Source: Pseudogymnoascus destructans
Taxonomy: Eukaryota > Ascomycota > Leotiomycetes > Thelebolales > Thelebolaceae
Length of the DNA: 64,000 nucleotides
Direction of reading: 5' to 3'
Assembly (NCBI RefSeq): GCF_001641265.1
Contig: NW_020167520.1
Coordinates: 1,736,001-1,800,000, forward strand
How positions within the stretch are numbered: position 1 is the first letter of the stretch; each line of letters begins with the position of its first letter. The notes under the pieces are model-generated. The model searched no databases and was not told where the DNA came from. It worked only from the letters and a program-made list of their open reading frames with translations. The position numbers were made by a program, and so were the translations under genes. Shown here one piece after another: positions 20,428 through 31,860 of this stretch.

Positions 20428-22531
20428 TCAACATTGCCGACTTCCATTATGTCGCCCCTGGATCTTGCCAACCACCTTCTTCACTGCCGACCTCGCACGC
20501 TCTACAAAACTAATCGGGACAACAGCACGCTCGAGCTCGCGATCGTCGACCTGGATCCGCTTGCCCGCCGTTCTCCTCGATGGGTCCGTATCGTCAAGCC
20601 ACCCGATGATGTCATCGATGCCGCGTAGGACCCAAGGATGACGTTTCACTTCTCGCAACTTGATGCGCTCGGCCGGATCCTTCACCAGCATCCGGCGCAG
20701 GAGGTCGAACAGTTCGTCGTCGATATCCTCCATCACCAACTCTCCATCCGCCCTGTAATCACCTTCCTTGATCTTATGGTCGGGGTCTGGGGTTCCAGGG
20801 TCAACAGCCTTGAGCCGCCGCCTGGGTATATATACATCTTGCTGTGCAATAGCTCTGAACAACTGGTATTCGTCTTCGGCCAGGAAGGGGATCCTGGCAA
20901 ATATAAGACAGTAGAGGGTCACGCCCAGCGACCAGATATCGATCTGGTCGTTGATCCTGGGCTGTGGGGTATCGAGGTCTGTATAGCATAGCTCTGGGGC
21001 GAAGAAGGCTGGCGTGCCAACTGTCTTTGATAGCTCAACGTCGTCATCAAACTCAGTCTCATCAGACTCGGAGGCATTATCTCCTTGCTCGCCATCCCTC
21101 GTTGGCCTGCCAAAGAAGGAGACGCCAAAGTCGGATATCTTGACCCGATGCTCTTTTGTCCACAGTAGATTCGCCGGCTTGATGTCGCGGTGGACGATGC
21201 CTTCATAGTGTAGATATTCCAAGCCCAACACTGTATCTCGAAAGGTTGATCTCGCCTGGTCCATTGTGAAGCATGGGACGTAAGAGAAGTCCTCATCAAA
21301 CAAGTCATTGCGGGTGACATCGTCGACCGAGGACATGTGCGAAATGATACTGTCGGCCATGCTGGGCGACCTTCCACGGTTCAGGAGCGCATCATCTCGC
21401 AGAGTGAGGGGATTGGCGCTGCTAAATCCTCCTGTAGCAGATGACAGAGTGGACGGGGTTGACGGCAGAGGGCATGGCTCGTCGTCTTCATTGTCGCTGT
21501 CGATCGGCCCAATGTCCAGGTACGTCGGTGCCATGGTTCGATGCGCCGTAGAGCTTGTACGCGACGGCGTGCAGGACGCCGCATCCGAGGCCGGATTCGA
21601 GTTGGGGTTCGAGCGGACGAGCGAGGTGTGCGACACGTGTGACGTGTGCGACACGTGTGACGTGTGCGACTGGAAGGACCGCGGGATGAAGAGCGATTCG
21701 TGCGTCGGTACGCGAGAGAGCGGCGTCACATCGTCAAACTCGTCCTCGTCATCTCCATGCTCCAAGCTCCAAAAGTCGGCCGACGAGTGCGTCTGGTTGG
21801 CCAACTTTGCCCGCTGTGCATCCTTGCGGATCCTGCGCCGTTCGAGCATCTTGAAGAGCCTCTCCTCGTCGCCGCCGTCCTCGCAGCGCAGCTCCCTCTC
21901 TATCCGTCTCCGTTCGAACGCGCAAATCTGCGATGTGCCCTTGCGCCTCCATTTAATCTCTCCGAGCTCGACGTACTCGAGGATCATGTAGATCTTCTTG
22001 TAGTCGGGGTCGTCTATCACCTCGTACAGGCCCACGATGTCGGGGTGTCGTATCTTCTTGAGGATGGCAATCTCCCTCTTCGTCTTCGTCTCCGGCGAGG
22101 AGCTGACGCGGGTGAGCCGGCGCTTCTTCGAGTATCGCTGGATGATCTTGATGGCGACCTTCTCGTCGGTCTCGATGTTCCTGGCCAGCTTCACCTTGCC
22201 GTGCATGCCGCGGCCGATTTCTCCAAGGATCTCATACTGGTTGATGAGCTTCCGGCCGGTGATGTAGTCTTGTTCGATCGCGGCTTTGTGCGTCCTGTGC
22301 AGAGAGAACGTTAGAACATGCCAAGCTTTGATGGATATGATGTGCATGGGCGACTCACTCTCGAACCTTGTGCACCTGCAATGGGTGCAGGAACGGGCTA
22401 CCGGCGGGCGTGCCAGACGACGAGGCCGGGTAGAGACGAGACGGGGAGCTGTGCGAGGGGCTGTAGAGCCCCGGGCTGGACATGGCTGAGGTGGCGGCCA
22501 TGCCCTGAGTCTTTATAGGGTGGGGATTCAT
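20428..22531 (-). CDS. Serine/threonine kinase of the SAK1/ELM1/CaMKK type (SNF1-activating)
   Basis: Two exons (22531-22359 and 22294-20428) encode 679 residues. Kinase motifs: ATP loop GEIGRGMHGKVKLA, VAIKII, a long insert of about 190 residues between the N-lobe hinge (YMILEYVELGEI) and the C-lobe, catalytic loop HRDIKPANLLW, DFGVSFF, and VGTPAFFAPELC. This matches fungal SNF1-activating kinases (yeast Sak1/Tos3/Elm1, animal CaMKK), which phosphorylate the AMPK/Snf1 activation loop. The insert has the six-residue repeat SHVSHT coded by an 18-bp tandem repeat near 21621-21672, and acidic runs. An alternative start at 22501 lies in frame. The 3-kb upstream gap suggests a long promoter or leader. 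Confidence 0.88.
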
Positions 22532-25500
22532 CCTGGCTGGTGAAGTTGCTCACTGCTGAAAACCAACATGGTGGTGCGCACATTCAGTGCATAGTCTCGC
22601 AGCTGAGTGGGTGGAGTGCGCGGGATGGGAGGAGGGCGGTGTATTGTGAGGATGGGATGGTAGTATCGAGTGTCAGATGAGTATCGTATAGTTTGAGTAT
22701 AGTTTTTCGAGTATAGTTTGTCGAGTATTCAATGATTTTTGAGGAAATTGTGACGTTGAGAATGAGCACCGAGCAGCGGAGTGGGAGAAAAGTTGACGGT
22801 TTGTGAGTTCGTTGAGTGGGTTGGGATGAGTTGGGTTGAGAGGGTGGCGAGGGCGGCGAGGGGCGAGGCGGGGGTGGATAAGGCAGGGCGGGCGGTGAAT
22901 GGCCAAAAGTGCGGAAGTGGGTTGGCAGAAAGATGGTGGGTGAGTGACCTGGTGAATTAATTTTGAAGTGACGGCGGCGAGAAGGGCGATGACGATGACG
23001 ACGGCGGCGAGAAGGGCGAGGGCGGCGACGATGATGAGGGCGATGAGGATGACAATGAGGGCGATGAGGATGACAATGAGGGCGATAAAAATGACAATGA
23101 GGCGATGATGACAACGATGGCGATGAGGATGACAATGGGGGCGATGGGGATGACAATGAGGGCGATGAGGATGACAACGAGGTCTCCAGATGAGGAATTT
23201 CAAATAAAAAAGATGGTATAAGTAGAGGATGAATACGGAGTAGAACGAGACGGGACGATGATGTCGGTAAGATCGGAGCGGAGATCAGTGATCAGTACGG
23301 GTAAGAAGTACCGTGCAATACAATTTAGTACTTGAAGGAACTGCCGTGCCGTGCTGAGGAATACTCTGGCTGTTCTGTAAAATACTCTGTAGAGAAAATT
23401 AAACTACTAGAGCGAGCAGAAATGGCCCAAACGTGAAGGATATCTATAGTATATAGCAAATGGGATATAGCATCGATATACGGATTATGGAAGGATGATG
23501 TTCACCGCAAGACTCCCATCTCCCATACCCCATACCACATCCCCCCCTACCCCTAAAAGCGACGAGATGAAGCCGCCGTCGCTACTTGCCCGCCGCCCGC
23601 CCATCCATATCTACATATCCATGGTGCCCTATCTGCCATCTGCCCTGTCTCCCTGCCCCTCGTCCGCAGATTGAACCAATCCACGGTCCACGATAAGGAA
23701 GACGCTGGGGTTGTCATGCCGCACAGGTACCTGCTTGACCATGGCTGATGGCTGATGGCGATGGCTGATGGCTGATGTCTGATGTCTGATGTCTCATCCA
23801 GCAATCTCCCTGCTGTGCTCCCAAACATGTCCCGGCATGTTGGCATGAGGACGGTAAGATCGCTGCGAATCCCGTCCATACGGGGGCAGACGGAGGTGTC
23901 AGCGGCATCAGCGGCGTCCGTGGGTCAAGACACGGTGCCAGAGATATGCTCGCTCATAAAGGCAGAAGAGACTTGGTCCTTGATTTGTAAAGGGTGCTGG
24001 CAGCAACTATCGAGTATGGGAAGCCCGGCCGTTCTTCCCTTGCAACAGCCGCCAATATTAATATTACCACCCACAGCTGCCAGGTCACGGCGAATATCCC
24101 GCATCCAAGCTATGGCCCGGGCTGGACTGTGGCCTGGCCTCAACCATAAGGTAAAGTACACACGTGTGGTGGTGTTGTGTCGGCGCCAATATCCCATATT
24201 GCACAGCATCAGATTGCCCTGTCCTGAGCGACATCTTGACTCTCCCCCCCTCCCCCCTCCCCTCTCCCCCGCACCATGCCCGCTATATCCGCAACAAAGC
24301 GAACAAACGCCCATCAACCAACATCATCCAACACCCAACTTCGACAGTGACAGTGGCAGACGTGAGACAGACGTGAGGCAGATCTCACATCGACACGCAC
24401 TATCGATGCTCGGCACCATCGGCGGCACGCTTACCTCGCCCCCCCAACTAAGCACATCCCAGTCAAAGTCAGACAAACCAAGACGAAACTGCCAGATAAA
24501 CCAGCCTCTCCATGCCCAAGACAGACTTGCCAGCGATCCCGCACCATAGCGCTCTTTCTCCCAGCCGAGCGGCCATGTCAGGCCAAGGAAAGGTCCAAGC
24601 ACCCTCCCCTCCCATGCCTACACGACCCAACTCTACTTCCCTTCCCTCCCCTTCCCGTCCGTCGCGCAGGGCCGGCGCGCGGATCACGACCGATTAATCC
24701 CCTGTGGCCGCCTCAGCCGCGGTCCCATCCCAAAAGTTGCACGACTTTTCGATCGGGTTTTGCGACGGGCGGCCGTGCGCGAGCGAGGCATCGCAGAGTA
24801 CTTGTGCAGCTCCACTACGATAGCGACTCCGCTAGTCGATGGATGCAGACCTCCTGCGCGTCATCTCGCTAGGCCCGGCTGTCAGCTCCGGCGCAAGTCG
24901 AGGATGAGCGAGGCAGGGAGGCTGGAGAGTAGTGTGCCTCAGGTTGGCCCCAACTTCCAAGACCGAGGAACCGTCATGGTGGCTTAGGCATTGCTGCGCT
25001 TTCGGTTGGCCAGGGTATAGGTACACGCCGCTTTTGATGCCTTTCGTGGGAGCAGGGGAGGAAGTCGGGCTCTCTCTTTCTTGCCCCAGCTACATAATAG
25101 CATGTACACACCAAGGCCGTCCGTGTAGGGTACTTGGTATCGTGCTGCTGCTTCACTCCACAAGACGGACTTAAGACGGACCGACACTTGGTACTGTGTT
25201 CGGTGCCGTGTAACCCTCTTGAGCACTGTGTCCCGTTGATGGTTGATGGCGACGAACACATGGTTGCGACTGCACATAAGATGCCTATGCAGGCACTTCC
25301 GCGGAAACCAGGCCGTATTTGTGAGAGGGGCTACTCGTAGGTGTGCGAGGGAAGAGAAGGCCGAAGCTGTCTTGCATGGGCCTGTAATAAAATGTAGTAT
25401 TTACAGTATGTCGTATTAATATGGTACAGTATAGACAGCTCTCCTCGTAGTCTCTCGGCGCCGTGATCTTGACGTCCATGGAGAACCCTCGACACGAAAA

Positions 25501-25590
25501 GCCTATGACAATGTGGCGTCTCCAACAACCATATATATGACTTATGATCGGCATCAGTGTGATAACCTATTGGCCAGGAAGACCAGCTCC
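22532..25590. other. 3-kb gene-free region upstream of the kinase
   Basis: No frame here looks like a protein; the longest (about 23782-24549) is low in conservation-like features and rich in Pro/Ser/His from biased DNA. Contents: a GA-rich tandem repeat (22985-23180), a GATGGCT/GATGTCT microsatellite (about 23740-23795), and a C-rich pyrimidine tract (about 24241-24275). It is the likely promoter and leader of the minus-strand kinase plus the 3' UTR of the COX18-like gene. Confidence 0.55.
22985..23180. repeat. GA-rich minisatellite, units of GATGAGGATGACAATGAGGGC
   Basis: Imperfect 18-21-bp units (GATGAGGATGACAATGAGG and variants) repeated about eight times. Strongly purine-rich on the plus strand. 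Located in the kinase 5' region. Confidence 0.85.
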
Positions 25591-26703
25591 TCAGAGCTTC
25601 GCGCCAGGAGCCTTCAGCTTCGCCGAGGAGGCATCCCTGACCTTCGTATCCCACTTCGACTTTCCAACACCTTCCATCAACTTGCTTCGCGGAGGTGTAC
25701 ACGGCATGACAGGGTTCTTCAGCGGCATGAACACGTCCAACAAATGCCCCTGCACAAAACTTACCAACATCGTGGAGATCCAATAGTACAATACTCCAGC
25801 GGGCAATGCTAGCGTCAGCGGTCCCGCCGCCAGAGCGAGAAGTTTCAGCATGTTCCGAAGTCTACGTTGGAAAGCAGAGGGTGTGCCCACTAGGGCTGCG
25901 GCGCCCGTGAAGTAGTGCGAAGGCACGAGGTGAAGGAGCATTGTGGCGGATAGCGCGAAGGGGAGGATGAGGAGTGGATCTGCAGCGCTGAGGTCGACAA
26001 ACCACAGAGGCCCTTCGGTTGTCATCGAAGGTTCTATCCGGGTGAGCGCAGTGGCAATGCCTGTGTTCGCGGTTGCACCAGACGCAGTTTCAGCAGCGCC
26101 TTCCGTCGCAGAAGGCACGGAGCTGAAAAGCAGGCGTAACAGTCCCTGACCCGCTCCAGCCAACCGTCGGATTGACTCGATGATTATGAGGAAGAATGGA
26201 AGTTGTAGCGCGGGTGCGATGAACAGCTTGTAGCGTTGGCAGGAGAAGGCCCTGTATATTTCCATTGTCTTGCGTGCGGCCAGCACTTTCATATTGGAGG
26301 TTCCCTTGGATAGGTCAACATTGCGCCCCAGTGCCCCTCGCCATGCTGTAATGAGAGGCGTAAGGCTCCTTTGCTTCGCTATTATGCGGCGCGACCATAT
26401 CGTCAGCGGGAGAAAGGCAAGGCGGACTGCGACGGCAGCAAACGGGATGGCGGCCCACCAAGGGAGAACATGGTGGATTCCGAGGAAGGCGTTGTGAGTA
26501 GCGTCGATGACGGGGTCCAGGATTGTATATTTCTGATGGGGCGTAGCATGGAAAGAGCGTGAGGCGGCAGAGGGGAAGCAGGACAGGAACGGCTGTGGTT
26601 GTCGAGCATGTTGAAATGGTAGCCGCACTCCTTGAGAGAGTGGCCGTTGCACGAGATGCCGCGACATGAGGTTGGCTCCGAGTTTTGAGGCGTTCGGGGC
26701 CAA
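25591..26703 (-). CDS. COX18: Mitochondrial inner-membrane insertase, Oxa1/Cox18 family
   Basis: A single 370-residue frame. The N-terminus (about 1-55) is basic, rich in Arg/Ser/Gln and lacks acidic residues, like a mitochondrial presequence. It is followed by the YidC/Oxa1 core: LPWWAAIPFAAVAVRLAFLPLTIW, a basic matrix loop, FIAPALQLPFFLIIIESI, DPLLILPFALSATMLLHLV and LPAGVLYYWISTMLVSFVQG. The short C-tail without a long coiled coil favours Cox18 over Oxa1. Cox18 exports the C-terminal tail of Cox2 across the inner membrane during cytochrome oxidase assembly. Head-to-head with ALG11 across 325 bp. The Cox18 versus generic Oxa1-like assignment is the less certain part. Confidence 0.82.
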   Translation of the reverse strand: MAPNASKLGANLMSRHLVQRPLSQGVRLPFQHARQPQPFLSCFPSAASRSFHATPHQKYTILDPVIDATHNAFLGIHHVLPWWAAIPFAAVAVRLAFLPLTIWSRRIIAKQRSLTPLITAWRGALGRNVDLSKGTSNMKVLAARKTMEIYRAFSCQRYKLFIAPALQLPFFLIIIESIRRLAGAGQGLLRLLFSSVPSATEGAAETASGATANTGIATALTRIEPSMTTEGPLWFVDLSAADPLLILPFALSATMLLHLVPSHYFTGAAALVGTPSAFQRRLRNMLKLLALAAGPLTLALPAGVLYYWISTMLVSFVQGHLLDVFMPLKNPVMPCTPPRSKLMEGVGKSKWDTKVRDASSAKLKAPGAKL

Positions 26704-27028
26704 TTGGCACGAAACCCTTTGCTAGATAGCTCTGACCATCAAGGCGTAATATGAGCCGAGAGCAGACTAACTTTGAAATAGCTGTGTCGATATCCAATCT
26801 ATCGTTTGTCAATATGCATCGGGTCAAAATATCGCGGCGTCAGCCTTTCGGCACCGGGCCTTTCTTTAATTCGCCGAGAACACGAGCCCACGTGTGCTAC
26901 TTGTCACGTCGCAACGTCCTCAGCCTTGCCATGCGCAAAAGCAAACATACATAGCTAATTCGGAGTTTCATCGTTCTGGGCCGTTTCCATGCTGATATAA
27001 CACTTTCGTGCCACTTTATAAGGGCAGA
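26704..27028. promoter_or_regulatory. Divergent promoter between COX18-like and ALG11
   Basis: 325 bp between the two start codons on opposite strands; both genes must take their proximal promoters from it. It contains CACGTG at 26890-26895 and a TTATAA-like box near 27016. Confidence 0.5.
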
Positions 27029-28814
27029 ATGATCCCTCTAGGCTGGCTCCTCGGCATCACTGCCTTGGTGACATTTGTGCCGGTAGGATTACTCCTCTAC
27101 GGCCATGCGCTAGCCCAGATACTTGGAGAGGCCATAGGGTGGTACTTACTAAAGCGGACGGCCCCAAAGAGGGCAATCATTCTCAAAAAGGTTGCCGAAG
27201 ACGAGGCGGCACTGGCAAAGGAGACGGCGCGCTGGAAGAAGGCCAAGGACGGCGATGAGGAGTGGGAGAGGGTCGAGAGCTATACTGTTGGCAACGCTGT
27301 GAACGGAGATGTCGCCGAGAAGGATTGGGAGGGGATCGTGGGCTTCCTACATCCATTCTGCAACGCGGGAGGAGGTGGCGAGAGAGTGCTGTGGGCAGCT
27401 GTGCGCGCGACGCAGCAGAGGTGGCCCAAGGCTACATGTGTGGTTTATACGGGCGACCACGATGTGACCAAGGAGAAGATGCTGGAGAGAGTTGAGGTAC
27501 GTTGGCCTACGCTTTACAATTCACTGCTAATCAGTTGCGAGTAGAACCGATTCAATATCCAGCTCCATGCGCCAACTGTCACATTCCTCTACCTCACAAC
27601 ACGCCATCTGGTCCTAGCCTCGACATGGTCATTTGCAACCCTCTGCGGCCAGTCCTTGGGATCCTTGTTCATGGCCTACGACGCCTTCTCCCTATTAGTC
27701 CCGGATATCTTTGTCGACACTATGGGCTATGCATTCGCTCTTGGGCTATGCAAGCTGATGTTCCCAAAGATGCCTACAGGAGCATACGTCCACTACCCCA
27801 CAATCTCCACAGACATGCTCGCCTCGCTCGACTCTACGGCCCCCAGCACACACGGCCTCAACGCCGGCAAGGGCACCGGCGCGAGGGGTGCAGCGAAGAA
27901 GGTTTACTGGGAGATCTTGGCCAAGGTCTACGGCTGGGTGGGGTCCTCGATTGACGTCGTCATGACGAACTCGACATGGACACAAGGTCATATCCGCTCT
28001 CTATGGGGCGGTTTCCGAGCTGAGCGTGGCGTCATGTCCGATATAGCAGTTGTGTACCCTCCCGTCGCAGTCGAAGAGCTTGAGAGCGAAATCGAAATCT
28101 CAGCAGAGAGTGAGAAGAAGAGGTCCAAGACGCTCTTGTACATCGCGCAGTTCCGGCCGGAGAAGAACCACACTTTGATCTTAAACTCGTTCGCCGAGTT
28201 CATGCGCACAAAGACGCCCGCCACCAAAGGCGCAAAGCTTGTCCTGGTCGGGAGTGTACGGGATGATTCCGACTCCAAGCGCGTGTATGAGCTGAGATTA
28301 TTGGCCAACGAGCTCCAGATCAGAGATAGTGTCGAGTTTCATCTGGATGCCTCTTGGCCCGAGATATTAGAGTGGCTACGGAAGGCGTCTGTAGGTGTCA
28401 ACGGAATGTGGAACGAGCACTTTGGCATCGGTGTTGTAGAATATCAGGCGGCGGGGTTGGTGGCGGTGGTACATAAGAGTGGCGGCCCGAAGATAGATAT
28501 TGTTACAGAGGTGGAGGGGAAGCCTACTGGTGAGTTTTCCGAGAATGTCTTCTACTCTTGCAGTGATCTAACAGATATCAGGATTTCATGCGACAACTGC
28601 GACTGAATTTGCCGAAGGGTTCGAGAAGGCTCTTTCACTCAAGGATATACTTGACTGGCGTCGCACGGCACGGTTGTCTGCAAAGAGGTTTACAGAAGAG
28701 GAGTTTGCGAAGAGGTTCATCAAACAGATGGAGACGCTAGTCCTGCTGCAGGTTAACGGGCCAGGTCCTGGTAAGAAGATAGATACCCATTTTACCGAGG
28801 GATTCCAGATGTAG
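27029..28814 (+). CDS. ALG11: GDP-Man:Man3GlcNAc2-PP-dolichol alpha-1,2-mannosyltransferase
   Basis: Three exons (27029-27496, 27545-28529, 28582-28814) encode 561 residues. An N-terminal membrane anchor (WLLGITALVTFVPVGLLLYG) is followed by the ALG11 N-domain motif GFLHPFCNAGGGGERVLWAA. Next come TYPE-specific FVDTMGYAFALGLCKL and GAYVHYPTISTDML, the GT4 signature YIAQFRPEKNHTLIL, and the nucleotide-sugar site GMWNEHFGIGVVEYQAAGL with the EX7E-like pair. The enzyme adds the fourth and fifth mannose to the lipid-linked oligosaccharide on the cytosolic face of the ER. Length and domain order are normal. It shares the ER glycosylation/GPI theme with GPI13, but the two are 22 kb apart. Confidence 0.95.
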
Positions 28815-29019
28815 ATTAGATATATCAAAGAAAGGCATGTATATTTTGTCATCTGCAGGAAATACACGTGAAACCTTGACACAGGCATTGCGTTGCCAGC
28901 GCAGGCAGGAGAAGGACAGCCGTCGAATTATATCTCGCGTCGTTGATATCGACTTGAACAGACCAACCATATCCTCATTATAGTCCGAAATTAAAAGAAA
29001 CTGGTATCACAATCGACGC

Positions 29020-29457
29020 CTACCCATCCAGTCTACACTTTCCACGGCCCATCCCCAAGCACCTTTTAACGCTTTCCCCCTCATCAAACCCGACGCCCTC
29101 TTCCCTCAGAATCAACAGTTTCTTCGACACATTCCCCCCCTCCGGCAACACCGTTTTCGCTCCATCCGCCTTCGCCCCCTTCGGCGTAGACCTACTCGCC
29201 ATGCCCTGTGCCGTCCCATCCTTTGCCATCTTGAACGTCGTCCGCTTGATTACTTCCCCATCGTAGCCATTGATGTAGCCGCTACACGCAGCGGTGGCAA
29301 GGGACATCGGGCGCGAAGGGGCTATTGCGTAGTGCGTTGCCGACGGCGTGGGGCGAGGATTTCAGAGCGCGGGCGAGGGCACCATAGGTCGTGACACGGC
29401 CTTCGGGGATCTGGGTTAGAGGGTGTAGACGCGTTCTTGGAATTCTGTGACGGGCAT
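29020..29457 (-). pseudogene. O6-methylguanine-DNA methyltransferase (MGMT), broken
   Basis: Minus-strand pieces spell an MGMT: FQERVYTL, then in another frame TQIPEGRVTTYGALARALKS, AVGNALRNSPFAPDVPCHRC with the alkyl-accepting Cys of the PCHR motif, then in a third frame GYINGYDGEVIKRTTFKM and KKLLILREEGVGFDEG. The frame changes sit at about 29419 (a TAA appears) and immediately after PCHRC (TAG). Family members remove O6-alkyl groups from guanine in a single-turnover reaction. With both breaks inside the catalytic domain the protein cannot be made. Only 205 bp separates its 3' end from the stop of ALG11 (convergent). Confidence 0.8.
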
Positions 29458-29871
29458 TTTAGGTGGTCGTAGTGTTTCTTTGACAGGGTCGAATGTGGAT
29501 ATGCCACCTTGAGGGATGCTTAGAGGCTGAACTCGGCGTACGCCAGTTCCTTTCTAAATGCAAAGATATATCCCGAAAGTTATTTGCATTGACAGACAGA
29601 ATGCCGCAATAAACGCGTCGATGAGGTATTCCGGGCTTTAGGTCCTCGGCGTTTGTGAGTTTCGATATTTGACGCGGTTCCAGCCAGTGATCAATAATCA
29701 ATCGCCAGGCGGGAGTCAGTCAACAACCGCGCCCTTTCAAATACATGAAAAAAAATAGCAGCTTTCTCAATATATGTTTTATACGTTTTGTGTTGGTACG
29801 AAAGTCTTCAGTTTGTTATTCTGTAGAAATTTAAATAATTAGCCCAAATTTATCAGTTTCGTTGATACTTA

Positions 29872-30667
29872 CAGTCAACTCCCGTTAAGTCGATACAATT
29901 GGTGACACGTGGTAAATATCGTAAAAGTGAAAATATCGTTAACGTTATATTGAAATGCCAAGTATTATGTAATCCACCTATCCAATGTCTCCTGAACCAA
30001 GCTGAATTGCCTCAATTTCGCCCTCCAAACGCTCTAATGCCCTGAGGTGATTGGCTTGGAGAGAATCCTGACACTCCGTATTGTAAGGACACAGGGCACC
30101 CAGCTCACAGTAATAGCATATGAGAGTGCGAGTCGGAGGCTAAACGGATGCTATCCTATAGGTCTACTACGAAGGATACAAAAAAGATGAAGGGGGAACC
30201 CCGTTGAGTCTGTTTCCTTAACTCCCGAAACGGGCCCGACTCGGTTATCCCAACCCTAGCCCTGAACCTTCCACCGCAACAGGTCTGCATCGGCCCTGAA
30301 CCCTATACACTTACCGTCCCCCACTATAGTGTAACTCGCTATATGCTCCTCTACTGGTTCGAAACCCCACCGAGTCGGATTCCATGCTTGTAGTGACCGT
30401 AACAGTTCTGAGACAGGTTCTTCGAGTATCTAGGTACGGAGGCATCCTTACACGTATACTCAATCAGAACTTTAAGGGCATTGCGAGCATCAGAGGCTGA
30501 ATAAACAGCCTCTTCAGTCTCAGGCTCCTCTTCTTGCTCATCATTTTGAGTAGGATCACTAAGATGCTCATCCAAAATCTCCTGTAGTATACCCTCCTCA
30601 TCTGTTGTAACTTCTGTATTGTTGATTTGCTCGTCGATAGGATTTAAAAAGTTCGAAATAGCCATTG
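29872..30667 (-). mobile_element. Tigger/pogo-like DNA transposon, 3' part, split by a copia-type solo LTR
   Basis: The end at 29872 reads CAGTCAACTCCCGTTAAGTC after a TA, like the terminal repeat of the second copy at about 48940-48967. Transposase C-terminus: MAISNFLNPIDEQINNTEVT, acidic linker, YSASDARNALKVLIEYT down to 30458, then past the LTR ECQDSLQANHLRALERLEGE and a stop at 29978. The catalytic half is gone; the right side is cut at 30667 by another LTR. Confidence 0.82.
30082..30452 (-). mobile_element. Solo LTR, copia-type family C
   Basis: 371 bp with ends TGTAAGGA...CCTTACA, flanked by the 5-bp duplication CGTAT (30077-30081 and 30453-30457). It interrupts the Tigger-like transposase tail; the frame is continuous on both sides once the insert is disregarded. 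Orientation follows the polypurine tract next to the sister copy. Confidence 0.9.
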
Positions 30668-30917
30668 TGTAAGGACACAGGGCACCCAGCTCACGGTAAT
30701 AGCATATGGGAGTGCGAGTCGGATGCTATACGGATGCTATCCTATAGGTCTACTACGAAGGATACAAAAAGGATGAAGAGAGGAACCCCCGTTGGGTCGA
30801 TCTCCTTAAGTACCCGAAACGGGTCTGACTCGGCTAACCGGCCCTAACTCTCCCCACGTGACCGTAACCTGTCCGACTCCGATCCCTTCTGTCACTGAGG
30901 GCGGAGGCATCCTTACA
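30668..30917 (-). mobile_element. LTR of copia-type family C with adjacent polypurine tract
   Basis: 250 bp, starting TGTAAGGACACAGG and ending GGCATCCTTACA; the first about 190 bp match 30082-30270. Immediately to the right (30918-30938) the minus strand reads AAGAGGGGGGGTAG, a polypurine tract, so this is the 3' LTR of a minus-strand element. Flanks (CATTG left, CTACC right) do not match, as expected for one LTR of a fragment. Confidence 0.82.
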
Positions 30918-31544
30918 CTACCCCCCCTCTTAAGAGAGTGTTTTGTCCGCGAAACACGCTGTGAGAATCATTTCTGCAACAGAGTGGTATCCGTGAGAAT
31001 AGCATTCTATGTTGGCGGGAAATCTGTTTGTAATTGCAACTGTAACAACCCTGTTTTATGTGCCGTGGCGGGAAGGTGCATTGTATGTCATGCTAGAGTT
31101 GTGCCGTATCGACTCCGTTTCAGGTGCAAAACCAGGGTTAGCTTTGTTCGCTCTGGGGTACATTCGTTGTGGTCCGAGTGGACTCCGAATCCCATCCGCG
31201 AAACGTTCGGGTTGAACTTTGCTTTGTTCGCTCTGGGGTACATTCCTGGTGGTCCGAGTGGACTCCGAATCGCAACCGCGAAGCGTCTGGGTTGAACTGT
31301 CCTAGGTATGAAAGGAGAAGTGGCTGCGCTAACCCGATTCGGAGTTCATTATTGTAAGCCAGAGTATGGGTACGTAGCCGCGCCCACTTCTTCTTGTTGT
31401 CTCCAACAACAACGCCAGTGACTACCCATCCGAGAACAGTAAGTAACCCCTTCTTGTGGATTGTAGGGTGGTGTGCTAATCAATTGGATAGAATATTTCC
31501 AATCCACAAGAATGAGTAGGTGATGGGAGCGCGTTGGCGCATGG
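30918..31544 (-). mobile_element. Internal 3' remnant of the family C retroelement
   Basis: It follows the polypurine tract and contains an 80-bp tandem duplication. I find no RT or RNase H motif. A stretch near 31380-31540 is unassigned. The right limit is set by the next LTR. Confidence 0.45.
31143..31302. repeat. 80-bp tandem duplication
   Basis: Units 31143-31222 and 31223-31302, both beginning TTTGTTCGCTCTGGGGTACA and containing GGTCCGAGTGGACTCCGAAT. About 87-90 percent identical by eye. Confidence 0.88.
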
Positions 31545-31860
31545 TGTAATGGTGGGTGCACCAGATGTGAGAATCTAGCCACCCAAGGAAGGGATGATTT
31601 TACTGACAACACACTGTCTTAGGAAACAGAGCCAAAGGGTTGTAGCTTAGACTATTCCACAATGCAGCAATCAGGTGTGTGATGTATGTAGCATAAACAG
31701 ATGTAGTAGAAGAGTTTGCAGCAATCGTTGAGTAGTATTGCTTCTGTTGTTGATGTGATAAGCCAAGATATGTATGTTGACTTGTAGGTTTGAGGAGGAG
31801 ATTTCTAAGTTTGCTCTTGAGTTTGATAGCAAACTGAGTGCAACGAATGTCAGTATGACA
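31545..31860 (-). mobile_element. 3' LTR of Ty3 family A, internally deleted
   Basis: 316 bp with the same ends as the 936-bp LTR at 6299-7234 but missing about 620 bp of its middle (junction near 31681). Adjacent at 31861-31877 is TGATCCCCCTTTTAAGG, i.e. a minus-strand polypurine tract, which fixes the orientation as a minus-strand 3' LTR. Confidence 0.88.

Noticed and set aside
21664..22314. 216-codon frame opposite the SNF1-activating kinase
   Set aside because: Mirror of GC-rich kinase codons; the kinase motifs on the minus strand are unambiguous.
22985..23180. CRISPR-like array
   Set aside because: The repeated units are contiguous and purine-rich without unique spacers, a minisatellite in a eukaryotic genome.
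23782..24549. 255-codon plus-strand open frame in the large intergenic gap
   Set aside because: Composition follows the local C-rich and repeat DNA, there is no recognisable domain, and no splice or start context stands out.
29459..29701. Minus-strand frame of 80 codons upstream of the MGMT relic
   Set aside because: No similarity to MGMT N-termini or other families could be seen; it may be UTR or decayed DNA.
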